A DNA stretch of 64,000 nt, taken from the NCBI RefSeq assembly GCF_029601685.1, contig NZ_JARRIR010000001.1, positions 744,001-808,000 of the forward strand, written 5' to 3'. The DNA comes from Metarhizobium sp017305935. Its GTDB lineage: Bacteria > Pseudomonadota > Alphaproteobacteria > Rhizobiales > Rhizobiaceae. The position numbers and the translations under genes were made by a program. A model generated the notes under the pieces. That model saw nothing but the letters and a program-made list of their open reading frames with translations. It had not been told where the DNA came from and searched no databases. Of the stretch, positions 16,811 to 25,515 are shown piece after piece (the stretch's first letter is position 1; each line of letters begins with the position of its first letter).

Positions 16811-17425
16811 TTATTGCAGCGCGCCGACCATGACGTCCTTGCCGTTCTCGATGGTCACCCAGCGGCCGGTGTCGAAGGTCGCCTGGCGCTTGAGGAAAGT
16901 GTAGTGGGTTTCGTACCACGGCTTGACGTCGTTTTCGAGATTGTCGAGCACGAAGTCGCCTTCGGAGGTGCGCAGCGTCAGCACCGCATGGCCTTCGCCG
17001 TCGGGCTTGCGCACCACGGTGATCAGCAGGTCGGAGGCCGAAAAGCCCTGTTCCATCAGCTTCCGGCGCTTGAGCAGCACGAAGTCCTCGCAATCGCCGG
17101 CATCTACAGGGTATTCCCAATATTCGTCGCGGCCATAGATCTCCTGGTCGGTCATCGGCGTGATCGCCTTGTTGACCTCCATGTTGATCTTGCGCACCAG
17201 GGTCCAGCCATATTCGGTGATGCGCGGCGCTGCAGCGGGGCGCGTGCGGATCTTGCATTCGTCGGGATGGCGCTGGCAGAATTCGTAGTGGCCGATCGGC
17301 TGGGAGGTGACGCCGCCGGTCACCATGGATGCGTTCTGCGCCGGGGCGGTGACCGCAATCGTCGTGGAGGCGAAGATGGCGACACATGCCACGACCAGCC
17401 CCCGGATACTCTGAACAACCATCAT
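16811..17425 (-). CDS. BTLCP-family transglutaminase-like cysteine proteinase (periplasmic)
   Basis: A 204-residue member of the bacterial transglutaminase-like cysteine proteinase family, related to LapG. The N-terminal signal sequence is about residues 1-30. The catalytic triad is visible: Cys in VDAGDCEDFVLLKR, His in GEGHAVLTLR and Asp in LDNLENDVKPW. LapG-type enzymes cleave surface adhesins under LapD control, but no LapA- or LapD-like gene is in the window, so the substrate is unknown. Start ATG 17425 follows GAGGGGC (an adjacent ATG at 17422 is an alternative). A CtrA-type site lies 19-33 bp upstream, and a strong terminator follows. Confidence 0.88.
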   Translation of the reverse strand: MMVVQSIRGLVVACVAIFASTTIAVTAPAQNASMVTGGVTSQPIGHYEFCQRHPDECKIRTRPAAAPRITEYGWTLVRKINMEVNKAITPMTDQEIYGRDEYWEYPVDAGDCEDFVLLKRRKLMEQGFSASDLLITVVRKPDGEGHAVLTLRTSEGDFVLDNLENDVKPWYETHYTFLKRQATFDTGRWVTIENGKDVMVGALQ

Positions 17426-17443
17426 GCGTCGCCCCTCGAAACG

Positions 17444-17458
17444 TTAAGCAAACGTTAA
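17444..17458. promoter_or_regulatory. Candidate CtrA binding site (TTAA-N7-TTAA)
   Basis: TTAA-GCAAACG-TTAA lies within an 8-bp direct repeat ACGTTAAG spaced by 3. The match to the CtrA consensus is exact, and it sits immediately upstream of the protease gene starting at 17425. Being so close to the start codon it would act as a repressor site unless the promoter is inside it. Confidence 0.5.
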
Positions 17459-17521
17459 GATTTCGAGGGGGCGGATGTCAATCATTACCAAAACGTTAAC
17501 GCGAAACATCAACGGATATGG

Positions 17522-18346
17522 TTAATTTGCAACGCCTGGCGTCCCGGCGTTAACGACTTCGGCAATGGCGCCCAGCAGACGCTCGATGTCCTGAGGGCGC
17601 GACAGGCGATGATCGCCGTCGCGGATCAGGGTCAGCACCACGTCTGCCGCCGGCAGGTGTTCGACCAGCTTCAGCGCATGCGCATAGGGCACGTCGGCAT
17701 CCTGCATCCCCTGAAGGATATGCACCGGGCAGCCGGTCTCGATGATGCCCTGCAGCACGCGGTTGGCACGCCCATCCTCGATCAGCGCCCGGGTGAAGAT
17801 ATTCGGCTCGGGACTGTATTCGGAATGCTCCTCGAAAAAGCCGCGCTCGGCGAGCGAGGCCTTTTCGGCATCGCCGAGATTGGGCTCGATCAGCTCGGCG
17901 GTGAAGTCGGGCGCGGGCGCGATCAGCACCATGCCGGCGACTTGCGCGTCGCCCGCAGCCTTGCCCAGTTCCTGCAACAGGCGCAGCGCAATCCAGCCCC
18001 CCATCGATGAGCCGACCAACACGACCCGTTCGGGCGCGGCATGGCGCACCACGGCCAGCGCCTCTTCCAGCCAGCGGCTGATGGTGCCGTCGGTGAAGGC
18101 GCCGCCGGAGCGGCCGTGCCCGGAATAATCGAAGCGGATGGCGGCAAGTCCGTTTTCGGCAGCATAGGCGTCCATCTCCACCGCCTTGGTGCCCTCCATG
18201 TCGGAGCGGTAACCGGAGAGCCAGACGAGCGCCAGTGGCGCGCCATCTGTGGTCGCGGCGCGCAGGCGCATGGCGATATCGCGCCGCGAATCGCCTTCAC
18301 CGACAGAAAGAACCGTCACATCTGGCAGGAAATGAGCTTCCGACAT
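17522..18346 (-). CDS. Alpha/beta-hydrolase fold protein
   Basis: A 274-residue cytoplasmic hydrolase. The nucleophile elbow is VLVGSSMGGW; a catalytic Asp is likely in MQDADVPYAHA and the His in RDGDHRLSRP. The oxyanion-hole strand LALVWLSGYRSDMEGTKA resembles the YqiA/BD-FAE-type esterases and the family of 2-hydroxymuconate-like hydrolases, but a substrate cannot be assigned. ATG 18346 is the start, with GGGAG 10 bases upstream; the in-frame extension to 19216 overlaps infC on the opposite strand and is spurious. It lies between infC (divergent) and the protease gene. Confidence 0.88.
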   Translation of the reverse strand: MSEAHFLPDVTVLSVGEGDSRRDIAMRLRAATTDGAPLALVWLSGYRSDMEGTKAVEMDAYAAENGLAAIRFDYSGHGRSGGAFTDGTISRWLEEALAVVRHAAPERVVLVGSSMGGWIALRLLQELGKAAGDAQVAGMVLIAPAPDFTAELIEPNLGDAEKASLAERGFFEEHSEYSPEPNIFTRALIEDGRANRVLQGIIETGCPVHILQGMQDADVPYAHALKLVEHLPAADVVLTLIRDGDHRLSRPQDIERLLGAIAEVVNAGTPGVAN

Positions 18347-18532
18347 ATATAACTCCCGAAACGAGGCATGAATCACTGCAAAAACGAAGGGTCGCACAGC
18401 CTTACAGCAGGTGTATTTTTCGTGAAAGCGTGCTATTGACTTGCCCGTGGCAATCAAGACATTGGCGTCGAACTGCGTTGACAGGCCGTTTGGGCCGCCG
18501 CATTTCGACCCTATAAACCGGAGAATACGACC

Positions 18533-19069
18533 ATTCGCAGACCTTTCAAAGCCGATGCCCCCGTGAGAGAGGGGCCGCGCGCCAACAGGGAAATCCGTAT
18601 CCCGCGAGTCCAGCTCATCGATGCCGAAGGCCAGAATCTCGGTGTGATGCCGACTGACCAGGCCATGAAGATGGCGGAAGAGGCGGGTCTCGATCTCGTG
18701 GAGATCTCTCCCAACGCAGAACCGCCTGTCTGCAAGATCCTCGATCTCGGCAAGCTGAAGTATTCGACGCAGAAGAAAGCGGCCGAAGCGCGCAAGAAGC
18801 AGAAGATCGTCGAGGTCAAGGAAATCAAGATGCGCCCGAACATCGACACCCATGATTATGAGGTGAAGATGAAGGCCATGAACCGCTTCTTCGAAGAGGG
18901 CGACAAGGTCAAGGTGACGCTGAAGTTCCGCGGCCGCGAAATGGCCCACCAGGAACTCGGCCTCAAGCTCCTGCTTCAGGTCAAGGAAGACACGCTTGGC
19001 ATCGCCAAGGTGGAAGCCGAGCCGAAGCTCGAGGGACGCCAGATGATGATGGTGCTCGCGCCGAAGTGA
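18533..19069 (+). CDS. infC: Translation initiation factor IF-3
   Basis: Binds the 30S subunit, blocks subunit joining and proofreads initiation codons. Reading from ATT at 18533 gives 178 residues starting RRPFKADAPVREG, the usual rhizobial IF-3 N-terminus and normal family length. No ATG is available in frame before residue 30, and GGAG precedes the ATT at 18520-18523. An AUU start is the basis of IF-3 autoregulation in E. coli infC. Marker segments are NREIRIP, PVCKILDLGKLKYS and KMRPNIDTHDYE. It heads the infC-rpmI-rplT-pheS-pheT series. Confidence 0.96.
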   Translation: MRRPFKADAPVREGPRANREIRIPRVQLIDAEGQNLGVMPTDQAMKMAEEAGLDLVEISPNAEPPVCKILDLGKLKYSTQKKAAEARKKQKIVEVKEIKMRPNIDTHDYEVKMKAMNRFFEEGDKVKVTLKFRGREMAHQELGLKLLLQVKEDTLGIAKVEAEPKLEGRQMMMVLAPK

Positions 19070-19094
19070 TTTTCCGCTTCGCCGGCGCATGACG

Positions 19095-19119
19095 AAGCCG
19101 TCCCTCGGGGCGGCTTTTT
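19095..19119 (+). terminator. Terminator after infC
   Basis: AAGCCG-TCCC (19095-19104) pairs with GGGG-CGGCTT (19107-19116), followed by a T run. It lies 26 bp after the infC stop, so infC and rpmI may be partly separated. Confidence 0.7.
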
Positions 19120-19286
19120 GTTTTCCGGTCCCACATTCAAGATTCCTTGGCCGGACCGGTTGAACTTTCGGGCAAGCGCGGTTATAAGCGCCCGTCCGAA
19201 CGGTCCGGCAGGGCATGCCGTGGCCGTTCTTATGCTTGAGTTTCGGCCTCGTCAGCCGGCTCGATTAAAAACAACGGAGTAGCAAA

Positions 19287-19490
19287 ATGCCCAAGATGAA
19301 GACGAAGTCTGCCGCCAAGAAGCGGTTCAAGATCACCGCGACCGGCAAGGTCCTGGCTGCCGCCGCCGGCAAGCGCCACGGCATGATCAAGCGTACGAAC
19401 AAGTTCATCCGCGATGCCCGCGGCACGATGGTTCTGGCCGAGCCCGATGGCAAGAAGGTCATCAAGAACTATCTGCCGAACGGTCTCTGA
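19287..19490 (+). CDS. rpmI: Ribosomal protein bL35
   Basis: Large-subunit protein L35, 67 residues, typical start MPKMKTKSAAKKRFKITATG and the conserved NGL C-terminus. It follows infC by about 218 bp and precedes rplT by 41 bp, the standard order. RBS GGAG lies at 19276-19279. Confidence 0.98.
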   Translation: MPKMKTKSAAKKRFKITATGKVLAAAAGKRHGMIKRTNKFIRDARGTMVLAEPDGKKVIKNYLPNGL

Positions 19491-19531
19491 GACTTCAGGC
19501 ATATCGGAACAGTTTGTAAGGAGATCATGAT

Positions 19532-19936
19532 ATGGCACGTGTAAAACGCGGCGTTACCGCCCATGCCAAGCACAAGAAGACGCTGAAGGCCGCCAAGGGC
19601 TTTTATGGCCGTCGCAAGAACACCATCCGCGCCGCCAAAGCTGCCGTCGACCGTTCGCGCCAGTTCGCGACGCGCGACCGCCGCGCCAAGAAGCGCAACT
19701 TCCGCGCCCTGTGGATCCAGCGCATCAATGCCGCCGTGCGCGAATTCGGCCTGACCTACGGCCGCTTCATCGACGGCCTCAACAAGGCCGGCATCGAAGT
19801 CGACCGCAAGGTTCTCTCCGACATGGCCATCCATGAGCCGGCGGCCTTCGGCGCCCTCGTCGACGCTTCCAAGCAGGCGCTCGCCTATCTCAAGGATGCC
19901 GGTACGGCCAACGAGTTTGAAAGCGCGGTTCGTTAA
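19532..19936 (+). CDS. rplT: Ribosomal protein bL20
   Basis: Large-subunit assembly protein L20, 134 residues, starting MARVKRGVTAHAKHKKTLK and containing GFYGRRKNTIRAAK and RDRRAKKRNFRALWIQRINA. It is longer at the C-terminus than E. coli L20 (118 residues), which is usual in alphaproteobacteria. RBS AAGGAG is clear. It is followed by a terminator, then pheS. Confidence 0.98.
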   Translation: MARVKRGVTAHAKHKKTLKAAKGFYGRRKNTIRAAKAAVDRSRQFATRDRRAKKRNFRALWIQRINAAVREFGLTYGRFIDGLNKAGIEVDRKVLSDMAIHEPAAFGALVDASKQALAYLKDAGTANEFESAVR

Positions 19937-19975
19937 CCAGCGCTTCCCACGGCTCACACGCTGATTGAATTCGGG

Positions 19976-20010
19976 AAACCCGCGCTGGTTTGGGCTGGCG
20001 CGGGTTTTTC
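19976..20010 (+). terminator. Terminator after rplT
   Basis: AAACCCGCGC (19976-19985) pairs with GCGCGGGTTT (19998-20007) and runs into a T tract. Confidence 0.8.
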
Positions 20011-20075
20011 TTTGGCTTGCTTTCACTGGAAATGCTCCGCCTCCCGATCCCGCCAAAAATCGAACGGAAATGACA

Positions 20076-21158
20076 ATGTCCGATCTGGAAAACCTGAAAA
20101 CCTCGCTTCTGGCGGAGATTGCCGAAAGCAGCGACGAAGCGGCGATCGAGGCCGTCCGCGTCGGCGCCCTCGGCAAGAAGGGCTCCGTCTCCGACCTCCT
20201 GAAGACGCTCGGCGCCATGTCGCCGGAGGAGCGTCAGACGCGCGGCGCCGCCATCAACGCGTTGAAGACCGAGATCACGGAAGCTATCGCCGCACGCAAG
20301 GGCGCGCTGAAGGAAGCCGCCATCGCCGCCCGCCTCGAAGCCGAGACCGTCGATGTCAGCCTGCCGGTGCGCACCTCGCCGGCCGAGCGCGGCCGCATCC
20401 ATCCGATCAGCCAGATCGTTGACGAGATCACCGCCATCTTCGGCGACATGGGTTTCTCCATCGCCGAAGGCCCTGACGTCGAGACCGACTATTACAATTT
20501 CACGGCGCTGAACTTCCCCGAGGGCCATCCGGCCCGCGAGATGCACGACACCTTCTTCTTCAACGCCGACGAGACCGGCGCGCGCAAGCTGTTGCGCACC
20601 CATACCTCGCCGGTGCAGATCCGCACCATGGAGGCGCAGAAGCCGCCGATCCGCATCATCATTCCCGGCAAGACCTATCGCCAGGATTCCGACGCCACCC
20701 ATTCGCCGATGTTCCATCAGGTCGAGGGGCTGGTGGTCGACAAGACCGCGACCGTCGGCCATCTGCGCTGGGTTCTGGAGGAATTCTGCAAGGCCTTCTT
20801 CGAAGTGCCCTCGGTGACCATGCGTTTCCGCCCATCCTTCTTCCCGTTCACCGAGCCGTCCTTCGAGGTCGATATCCAGTGCGACCGCTCCGGCCCGATC
20901 GTCAAGTTCGGCGAAGGCACGGACTGGATGGAGATCCTCNNNNNNNNNNNNNNNNNNNNNNNNNNNNNNNNCGCCGGCGGGCTCGATCCCGACGAATACC
21001 AGGGCTTTGCCTGGGGCATGGGCCTCGACCGCATCGCCATGCTGAAATACGGCATGCCGGACCTGCGCGACTTCTTCAACGCCGACGTCCGCTGGATGAC
21101 GCATTACGGCTTCCGCCCGCTCGACATGCCGACCCTGTTCGGCGGCCTCAGCGCCTAA
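20076..21158 (+). CDS. pheS: Phenylalanine-tRNA ligase alpha subunit (contains assembly gap)
   Basis: Class II synthetase catalytic subunit, forms alpha2beta2 with PheT. A 360-residue product from ATG 20076 (GGAA six bases upstream); ATG 20070 in frame is too close to the ribosome site. Visible class II motifs: motif 1 [10 protein letters not shown], the [11 protein letters not shown] region, motif 2 [12 protein letters not shown] and motif 3 [17 protein letters not shown] run of 32 N interrupts the gene at 20940-20971, standing for 11 residues between WMEIL and AGGLDPDEY. Other PheS proteins have about 11 residues there (a GCGMVHP-type segment), and the frame is maintained across the gap. 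Confidence 0.95.
20940..20971. other. Assembly gap of 32 N inside pheS
   Basis: 32 unresolved bases. The reading frame of pheS continues on both sides, so the gap length seems correct; the missing residues belong to a strongly conserved segment. Confidence 0.95.
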
Positions 21159-21180
21159 CCGGCATCCAAGGAGAAAGACC

Positions 21181-23604
21181 ATGAAATTCACCCTCTCCTG
21201 GCTCAGGGATCACCTGGAAACCGAGGCGTCGCTCACCGAAATCTGCGAGCGGCTGACGGCCATCGGCCTCGAAGTCGAGGATGTCGACGACAAGGCGCTG
21301 TACAAGCCCTTCGTCATCGCCCGCGTTATCGCCGCCGAAAAGCATCCGCAGGCCGATCGTCTTCGGGTTCTCAAAGTCGATACCGGCAGCGGTGAACCGG
21401 TGCAGGTCGTCTGCGGCGCGCCGAATGCCCGCGAGGGCCTCGTCGGCGCCTTCGTCGCTCCCGGCACCTATGTGCCCGGCATCGACGTGACGCTGGCGGT
21501 CGGCACCATCCGCGGCGTCGAAAGCCGCGGCATGATGTGCTCGGAAAAGGAACTCAACATTTCCGACAATCATGACGGCATCATCGACCTGCCGGCCGAT
21601 GCGCCCATCGGCACGTCCTTTGCTGCCTATGCCGGCCTCGACGATCCGATCATCGAGATCAACCTGACGCCGAACCGGCCGGATTGCACCTCGATCCGCG
21701 GCATCGCCCGCGATCTCGCCGCCTCCGGCCTCGGCCGCCTCAAGGACGTCAAGGCACCGTCCTTCCCGGTCGAGGGCGAGACCCCGACCAAGGTGGTCAT
21801 CGATCTGGACGATGCAGCGCTGTGCCCCGGCTTTGCCCTGCGCCTCGTGCGCGGCGTGAAAAACGGCCCGAGCCCGCGCTGGATGCAGCAGCGGCTAATT
21901 GCCATCGGCCTGCGTCCGATCAACGCGCTGGTCGACATCACCAACTACATGACCTTCGACCAGGGCCGGCCGATGCATGTCTTCGACGCCGCCAAGGTCA
22001 AGGGCAACCTGACCGTCCGCCGCGCGCATGACGGCGAGACCGTGCTGGCGCTCGACCAGCGCGAATACAAGCTCGGCCCCGCCAACGTGGTCATCGCCGA
22101 CGACAATGGCGTCGAATCCATCGGCGGCATCATGGGTGGCGAGCATTCCGGCTGCGACGAGAACACCACCGACGTGCTGATCGAATCGGCGCTGTGGGAT
22201 CCGATGAACGTCGCCCGCACCGGCCGCACGCTCGGCATCATCACCGATGCGCGCTACCGCTTCGAGCGCGGCGTCGACCCGGAATACATGGCGCCCGGCC
22301 TGGAACGCACCACCGAACTGGTGCTGGAACTCTGCGGCGGCGTGGCCGCCAAGGCCGATGTCGTCGGTTATCAGGGCCACCAGACGAAAATCGTCCCCTT
22401 CCCGGTCTCCGAGGTCAAGCGCCTGACCGGCCTCGATATCGACCGCGCCGAGAGCGCCGACATCCTGACCCGTCTCGGCTTTGCCGTCGGCGGCGCAGGC
22501 GAGACGCTCTCGGTCGGCGTGCCCTCCTGGCGGCCGGATGTCGATGGCAAGGCCGATCTGGTCGAGGAAGTGCTGCGTATCCATGGCGTCGACAACATCC
22601 GTCCGACGCCGCTGGAAAAGCTGTCTTCCGTCAACGGCAAGATCCTGACGACGCTGCAGATCCGCACCCGTACCGCCAAGCGGGCGCTGGCCGCGCGCGG
22701 CATGCTGGAGGCCGTCACCTGGTCCTTCATCCCGGAAGCCCATGCCAAGCTTTTCGGCGGCGGTCAGCCGGCGCTCAAGCTCGCCAACCCGATTGCCGCA
22801 GACATGTCCGACATGCGCCCGTCGCTGCTGCCGGGCCTGCTTTCGGCCGCACAGCGCAATGCCGACAAGGGCTATGGCGACGTGGCGATCTTCGAAGTCT
22901 CCGGCACCTATGAGGGCGATACGCCGGAAGCACAGCGGCGCGTCGCCGGCGGCATCCGTCGCGGCACCGCCTCGCTGAACGGCGCCGGCCGCTTGTGGTC
23001 GAACGCCACGCGCGGCGGCGGCAAGCCGGTCGACGTCTTCGACGCCAAGGCGGATGCGCTGGCGGTGATCGAAGCCTGCGGCGTGCCGATGGCCAATGTC
23101 CAGATCGAACGCGGCGCGCCCGGCTGGTATCATCCCGGCCGCTCCGGAACGATCAAGATGGGCCCGAAGATCGTTCTCGGCACTTTTGGCGAGTTCCACC
23201 CGCGCGCACTCGAAACCCTCGACGTGACAGGCGCGCTCTGCGGCTTCGAGGTCTATCTCGACGCCATGCAGGAGCCGAAGCGGAAAGCCACCCGCACCAA
23301 GCCGGCGCTCGATCTCTCCGCCCTGCAGGCGGTCAAGCGCGACTTCGCCTTCGTCGTCGACCGCACGGTGGAAGCCGGCGCCATCCTCAAGGCCGCCGCG
23401 AGCGCCGACCGCAAGCTGATCGTCGCCGTCAATGTCTTCGACGTGTTCGAGGGAGCATCGCTTGGCGCCGACAAGAAGTCGGTTGCCATCGAAGTGGTGA
23501 TTCAGCCAATCGAAAAGACCCTCACCGACGAGGATTTCGACGTGCTGACGGCAAAGATCGTCGGCAACGTCACCAAGACGACCGGCGGCACGCTGCGCGC
23601 CTGA
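21181..23604 (+). CDS. pheT: Phenylalanine-tRNA ligase beta subunit
   Basis: Structural and editing subunit, 807 residues. Order: N-terminal tRNA-binding (EMAP-like) domain about 40-145 (HPQADRLRVLKVDTG, VESRGMMCSEKEL), B3/B4 editing domain (LTPNRPDCTSIRGIARDL), B5 domain with GRPMHVFDAAK and GGIMGG, the class II-like core near 480-680, and the C-terminal FDX-ACB anticodon-binding domain (SALQAVKRDFAFVVDRTVEAG). It follows pheS by 22 bp with RBS AAGGAG (21170-21174), so co-translated stoichiometry is expected. A strong terminator follows. Confidence 0.98.
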   Translation: MKFTLSWLRDHLETEASLTEICERLTAIGLEVEDVDDKALYKPFVIARVIAAEKHPQADRLRVLKVDTGSGEPVQVVCGAPNAREGLVGAFVAPGTYVPGIDVTLAVGTIRGVESRGMMCSEKELNISDNHDGIIDLPADAPIGTSFAAYAGLDDPIIEINLTPNRPDCTSIRGIARDLAASGLGRLKDVKAPSFPVEGETPTKVVIDLDDAALCPGFALRLVRGVKNGPSPRWMQQRLIAIGLRPINALVDITNYMTFDQGRPMHVFDAAKVKGNLTVRRAHDGETVLALDQREYKLGPANVVIADDNGVESIGGIMGGEHSGCDENTTDVLIESALWDPMNVARTGRTLGIITDARYRFERGVDPEYMAPGLERTTELVLELCGGVAAKADVVGYQGHQTKIVPFPVSEVKRLTGLDIDRAESADILTRLGFAVGGAGETLSVGVPSWRPDVDGKADLVEEVLRIHGVDNIRPTPLEKLSSVNGKILTTLQIRTRTAKRALAARGMLEAVTWSFIPEAHAKLFGGGQPALKLANPIAADMSDMRPSLLPGLLSAAQRNADKGYGDVAIFEVSGTYEGDTPEAQRRVAGGIRRGTASLNGAGRLWSNATRGGGKPVDVFDAKADALAVIEACGVPMANVQIERGAPGWYHPGRSGTIKMGPKIVLGTFGEFHPRALETLDVTGALCGFEVYLDAMQEPKRKATRTKPALDLSALQAVKRDFAFVVDRTVEAGAILKAAASADRKLIVAVNVFDVFEGASLGADKKSVAIEVVIQPIEKTLTDEDFDVLTAKIVGNVTKTTGGTLRA

Positions 23605-23623
23605 GTGGCCGATCTTAAATGGA

Positions 23624-23656
23624 AAAGCCGCCCGGGTCTGCCGGGCGGCTTTGCTT
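23624..23656 (+). terminator. Terminator after pheT
   Basis: Perfect 12-bp stem AAAGCCGCCCGG / CCGGGCGGCTTT with a 5-base loop (23636-23640), followed by TTGCTTG. The stem could also act for the convergent GATase gene that ends at 23658. Confidence 0.85.
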
Positions 23657-23657
23657 G

Positions 23658-24404
23658 TTATTCGCCAGCCAGCAATTCCGGCCTTTCGGAACGCTCCGCG
23701 ACCTCGATCTGCCGGACCCAGGCGCGAGCCAGCGCCAGGCCGGTGGCGTCAGCGGCGGGGCCATGCACCTGTGCCAGGTCGCGATGCTCCTCCAGCCAGC
23801 CGGGTCGGCAAACTTCCATCATGTCGGGGAACTTCTGACGCCAATCCTCGACCACGTCGCGGCTGGCTTCGAAATGGAACTGGGTGCCATAGGCGGCGCG
23901 ACCGATGCGGAAAGCCTGGGCGGAGGCCGCCGGGCTCGAGGCCAGATGCACTGCTTGCGACGGCAGGGTGAAGGTATCGCTGTGCCACTGGAAAATCGAA
24001 AAATCCTGTGCGGCGGCGGCGGCCAGAACCGGATCGGCAGCACCTTCCGGCGTCAGCGCGACGTCAAACCAGCCGAATTCCGGCGTCTGGCCGAGCAGGT
24101 TGTCGCCACCATAGCCGCGCGACAGAATCTGGCAACCGAGACAGATGCCGAGCACCGCCTTGCCGGCATCGCCGAAGCGGCGCATGACCTCGGCCAGTTG
24201 CGGCAGATAAGGATGGGTGTGGTCGTCGATGGCGCTTTGCTCGCCGCCGAGCACGACGAGCCCATCGAACGCATCAGGGTCTTGCGGCAGTTCGCCACCC
24301 TTCCAGGGCTGGAAGATCGTCAGTTCCGCGCCGGCCTCTTGCAGCGCCACACCGACCTGCCCCAGACTCGATACAAGCGTATTTTCAACCACCGCAACGC
24401 GCAT
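23658..24404 (-). CDS. Type 1 glutamine amidotransferase (GMP synthase-like domain)
   Basis: A 248-residue class I glutamine amidotransferase domain that stands alone. The nucleophile is in AVLGICLGCQILSRGYGG, and the catalytic His-x-Glu in AYGTQFHFEAS. A terminal DUF-like region of about 50 residues follows. Such single-domain relatives of GuaA hydrolyse glutamine or gamma-glutamyl compounds, and the acceptor is not known. ATG 24404 is the start (GGGAGT 7 bases upstream); GTG 24410 is too close. A 10-bp perfect hairpin lies just upstream (24429-24454). Confidence 0.88.
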   Translation of the reverse strand: MRVAVVENTLVSSLGQVGVALQEAGAELTIFQPWKGGELPQDPDAFDGLVVLGGEQSAIDDHTHPYLPQLAEVMRRFGDAGKAVLGICLGCQILSRGYGGDNLLGQTPEFGWFDVALTPEGAADPVLAAAAAQDFSIFQWHSDTFTLPSQAVHLASSPAASAQAFRIGRAAYGTQFHFEASRDVVEDWRQKFPDMMEVCRPGWLEEHRDLAQVHGPAADATGLALARAWVRQIEVAERSERPELLAGE

Positions 24405-24428
24405 CGCCACACTCCCTGCTGTCTTTCA

Positions 24429-24454
24429 CGCCGGGACAAGACCATGTCCCGGCG
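24429..24454. repeat. Perfect inverted repeat between DoxX and GATase genes
   Basis: CGCCGGGACA (24429-24438) and TGTCCCGGCG (24445-24454) pair perfectly around a 6-base loop. No T tract on either side, so it is not a classical terminator; it lies in the 68-bp gap between two minus-strand genes. Confidence 0.6.
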
Positions 24455-24472
24455 CAAGGTTCAAGGGTCCTG

Positions 24473-24907
24473 TCAGAACTGCCGGCCGATCCGAGCATCG
24501 ACGGACCAGGCATTGGCGCCGCGCACGACGAAATAGAGGGTGATCGCCGCCCAGAGGACCGATTTCTCCGCTCCCGCCAATCCGTCACCCCAGGCAAAGC
24601 CATGGGCATAGACGGTGACGAGCAGGACGATCGATGCGGCCAATGCCGCCGGCCGCGTCAGGAAACCGAGGGTGAGAAAGATGCCGCCAAAGAATTCGGT
24701 GGCCGACAGCAGCGGCGACCAGAAAACGCCGGGATAGAAGCCAAGGCCCTGCACCATATCGACGGCCCCGAAGGGATTGATGATCTTGCCATAGCCATGG
24801 ACGGCGAGCAGCGCACCGGCGGCAAGCCGCAGCAGCGTTTCCATCGGCGTGCGCAGGCCGGCATAGAGAGACCCGAGCGCGGGGATGATCAGGCGGGGTT
24901 CGGTCAT
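24473..24907 (-). CDS. DoxX-family membrane protein
   Basis: Four-helix inner-membrane protein of 144 residues, DoxX type: LLRLAAGALLAVHGYGKI, then GFYPGVFWSPLLSATEFFGGIFLTLGF, and two further segments. Members are linked to quinone or thiol metabolism and stress, but no biochemical role can be inferred here. ATG 24907 is the start with AAGGAG at good spacing; the longer frame upstream is unlikely. It lies directly upstream of the GATase gene (same strand, 68 bp gap). Confidence 0.83.
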   Translation of the reverse strand: MTEPRLIIPALGSLYAGLRTPMETLLRLAAGALLAVHGYGKIINPFGAVDMVQGLGFYPGVFWSPLLSATEFFGGIFLTLGFLTRPAALAASIVLLVTVYAHGFAWGDGLAGAEKSVLWAAITLYFVVRGANAWSVDARIGRQF

Positions 24908-25097
24908 GTCGTCTCCTTGAGCTGTCCTTGGAAGTACGCTTGAAAAGCGAATGGCGGCAGATCTGCGGGTCGCGGCCGGAATGGCAATCCATAACCCGAT
25001 CAAAACATGACTATTTCAGTTGAATTTTTCGTGAGCCGCTGTTGTCGTTATCCGGTGGTGCGCATAAAGCTGGAAAAAACATGAAATGGAGACCGTC

Positions 25098-25391
25098 ATG
25101 ACCGACAAGCCGCGCATCACCATCCTCTACTGCACGCAATGCAACTGGCTGCTTCGCGCCGCCTGGATGGCGCAGGAACTGCTCTCCACCTTCGCCGATT
25201 CGCTTGGCGAAGTGGCGCTGCTGCCCGGCACCGGCGGCAATTTCGAAATCCGGGTGAACGGCGAGCTGATCTGGGAGCGCAAGCGCGACGGCGGCTTTCC
25301 CGGCCCGAAGGAACTGAAGCAGCGGGTGCGCGACATCATCGAGCCCGGCCGCGATCTCGGCCATACCGACCGCGTCAACCTGGAAAGCTGA
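25098..25391 (+). CDS. Rdx-family (SelT/SelW/SelH-like) thioredoxin-fold protein
   Basis: A 97-residue small redox protein. Its defining feature is an N-terminal CxxC, seen as ILYCTQCNWLLRA, where the second cysteine stands at the position of the Sec of animal SelW; GGFPGPKELKQRVRDII near the C-terminus is also typical. Probably a disulfide exchange or glutathione-linked function. GGAG six bases upstream makes ATG 25098 the start over the ATG 12 bases earlier. It lies alone between DoxX and the phosphomutase. Confidence 0.85.
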   Translation: MTDKPRITILYCTQCNWLLRAAWMAQELLSTFADSLGEVALLPGTGGNFEIRVNGELIWERKRDGGFPGPKELKQRVRDIIEPGRDLGHTDRVNLES

Positions 25392-25515
25392 TTTCCCGGC
25401 AGCGACAACAGCGGAAATCCCCTATACATAGAGCAGATGTCGCGGGCGCGACGGCGGCTCGATGCCTCCCGCCGCTTGCGGCCAACGCGGCACAATGCAT
25501 ATTGGGAGTCCTTTC

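Noticed and set aside
17522..19216. Alpha/beta hydrolase extended to a start at 19216
   Set aside because: The extension crosses infC on the opposite strand; ATG 18346 has a ribosome site and gives a normal length.
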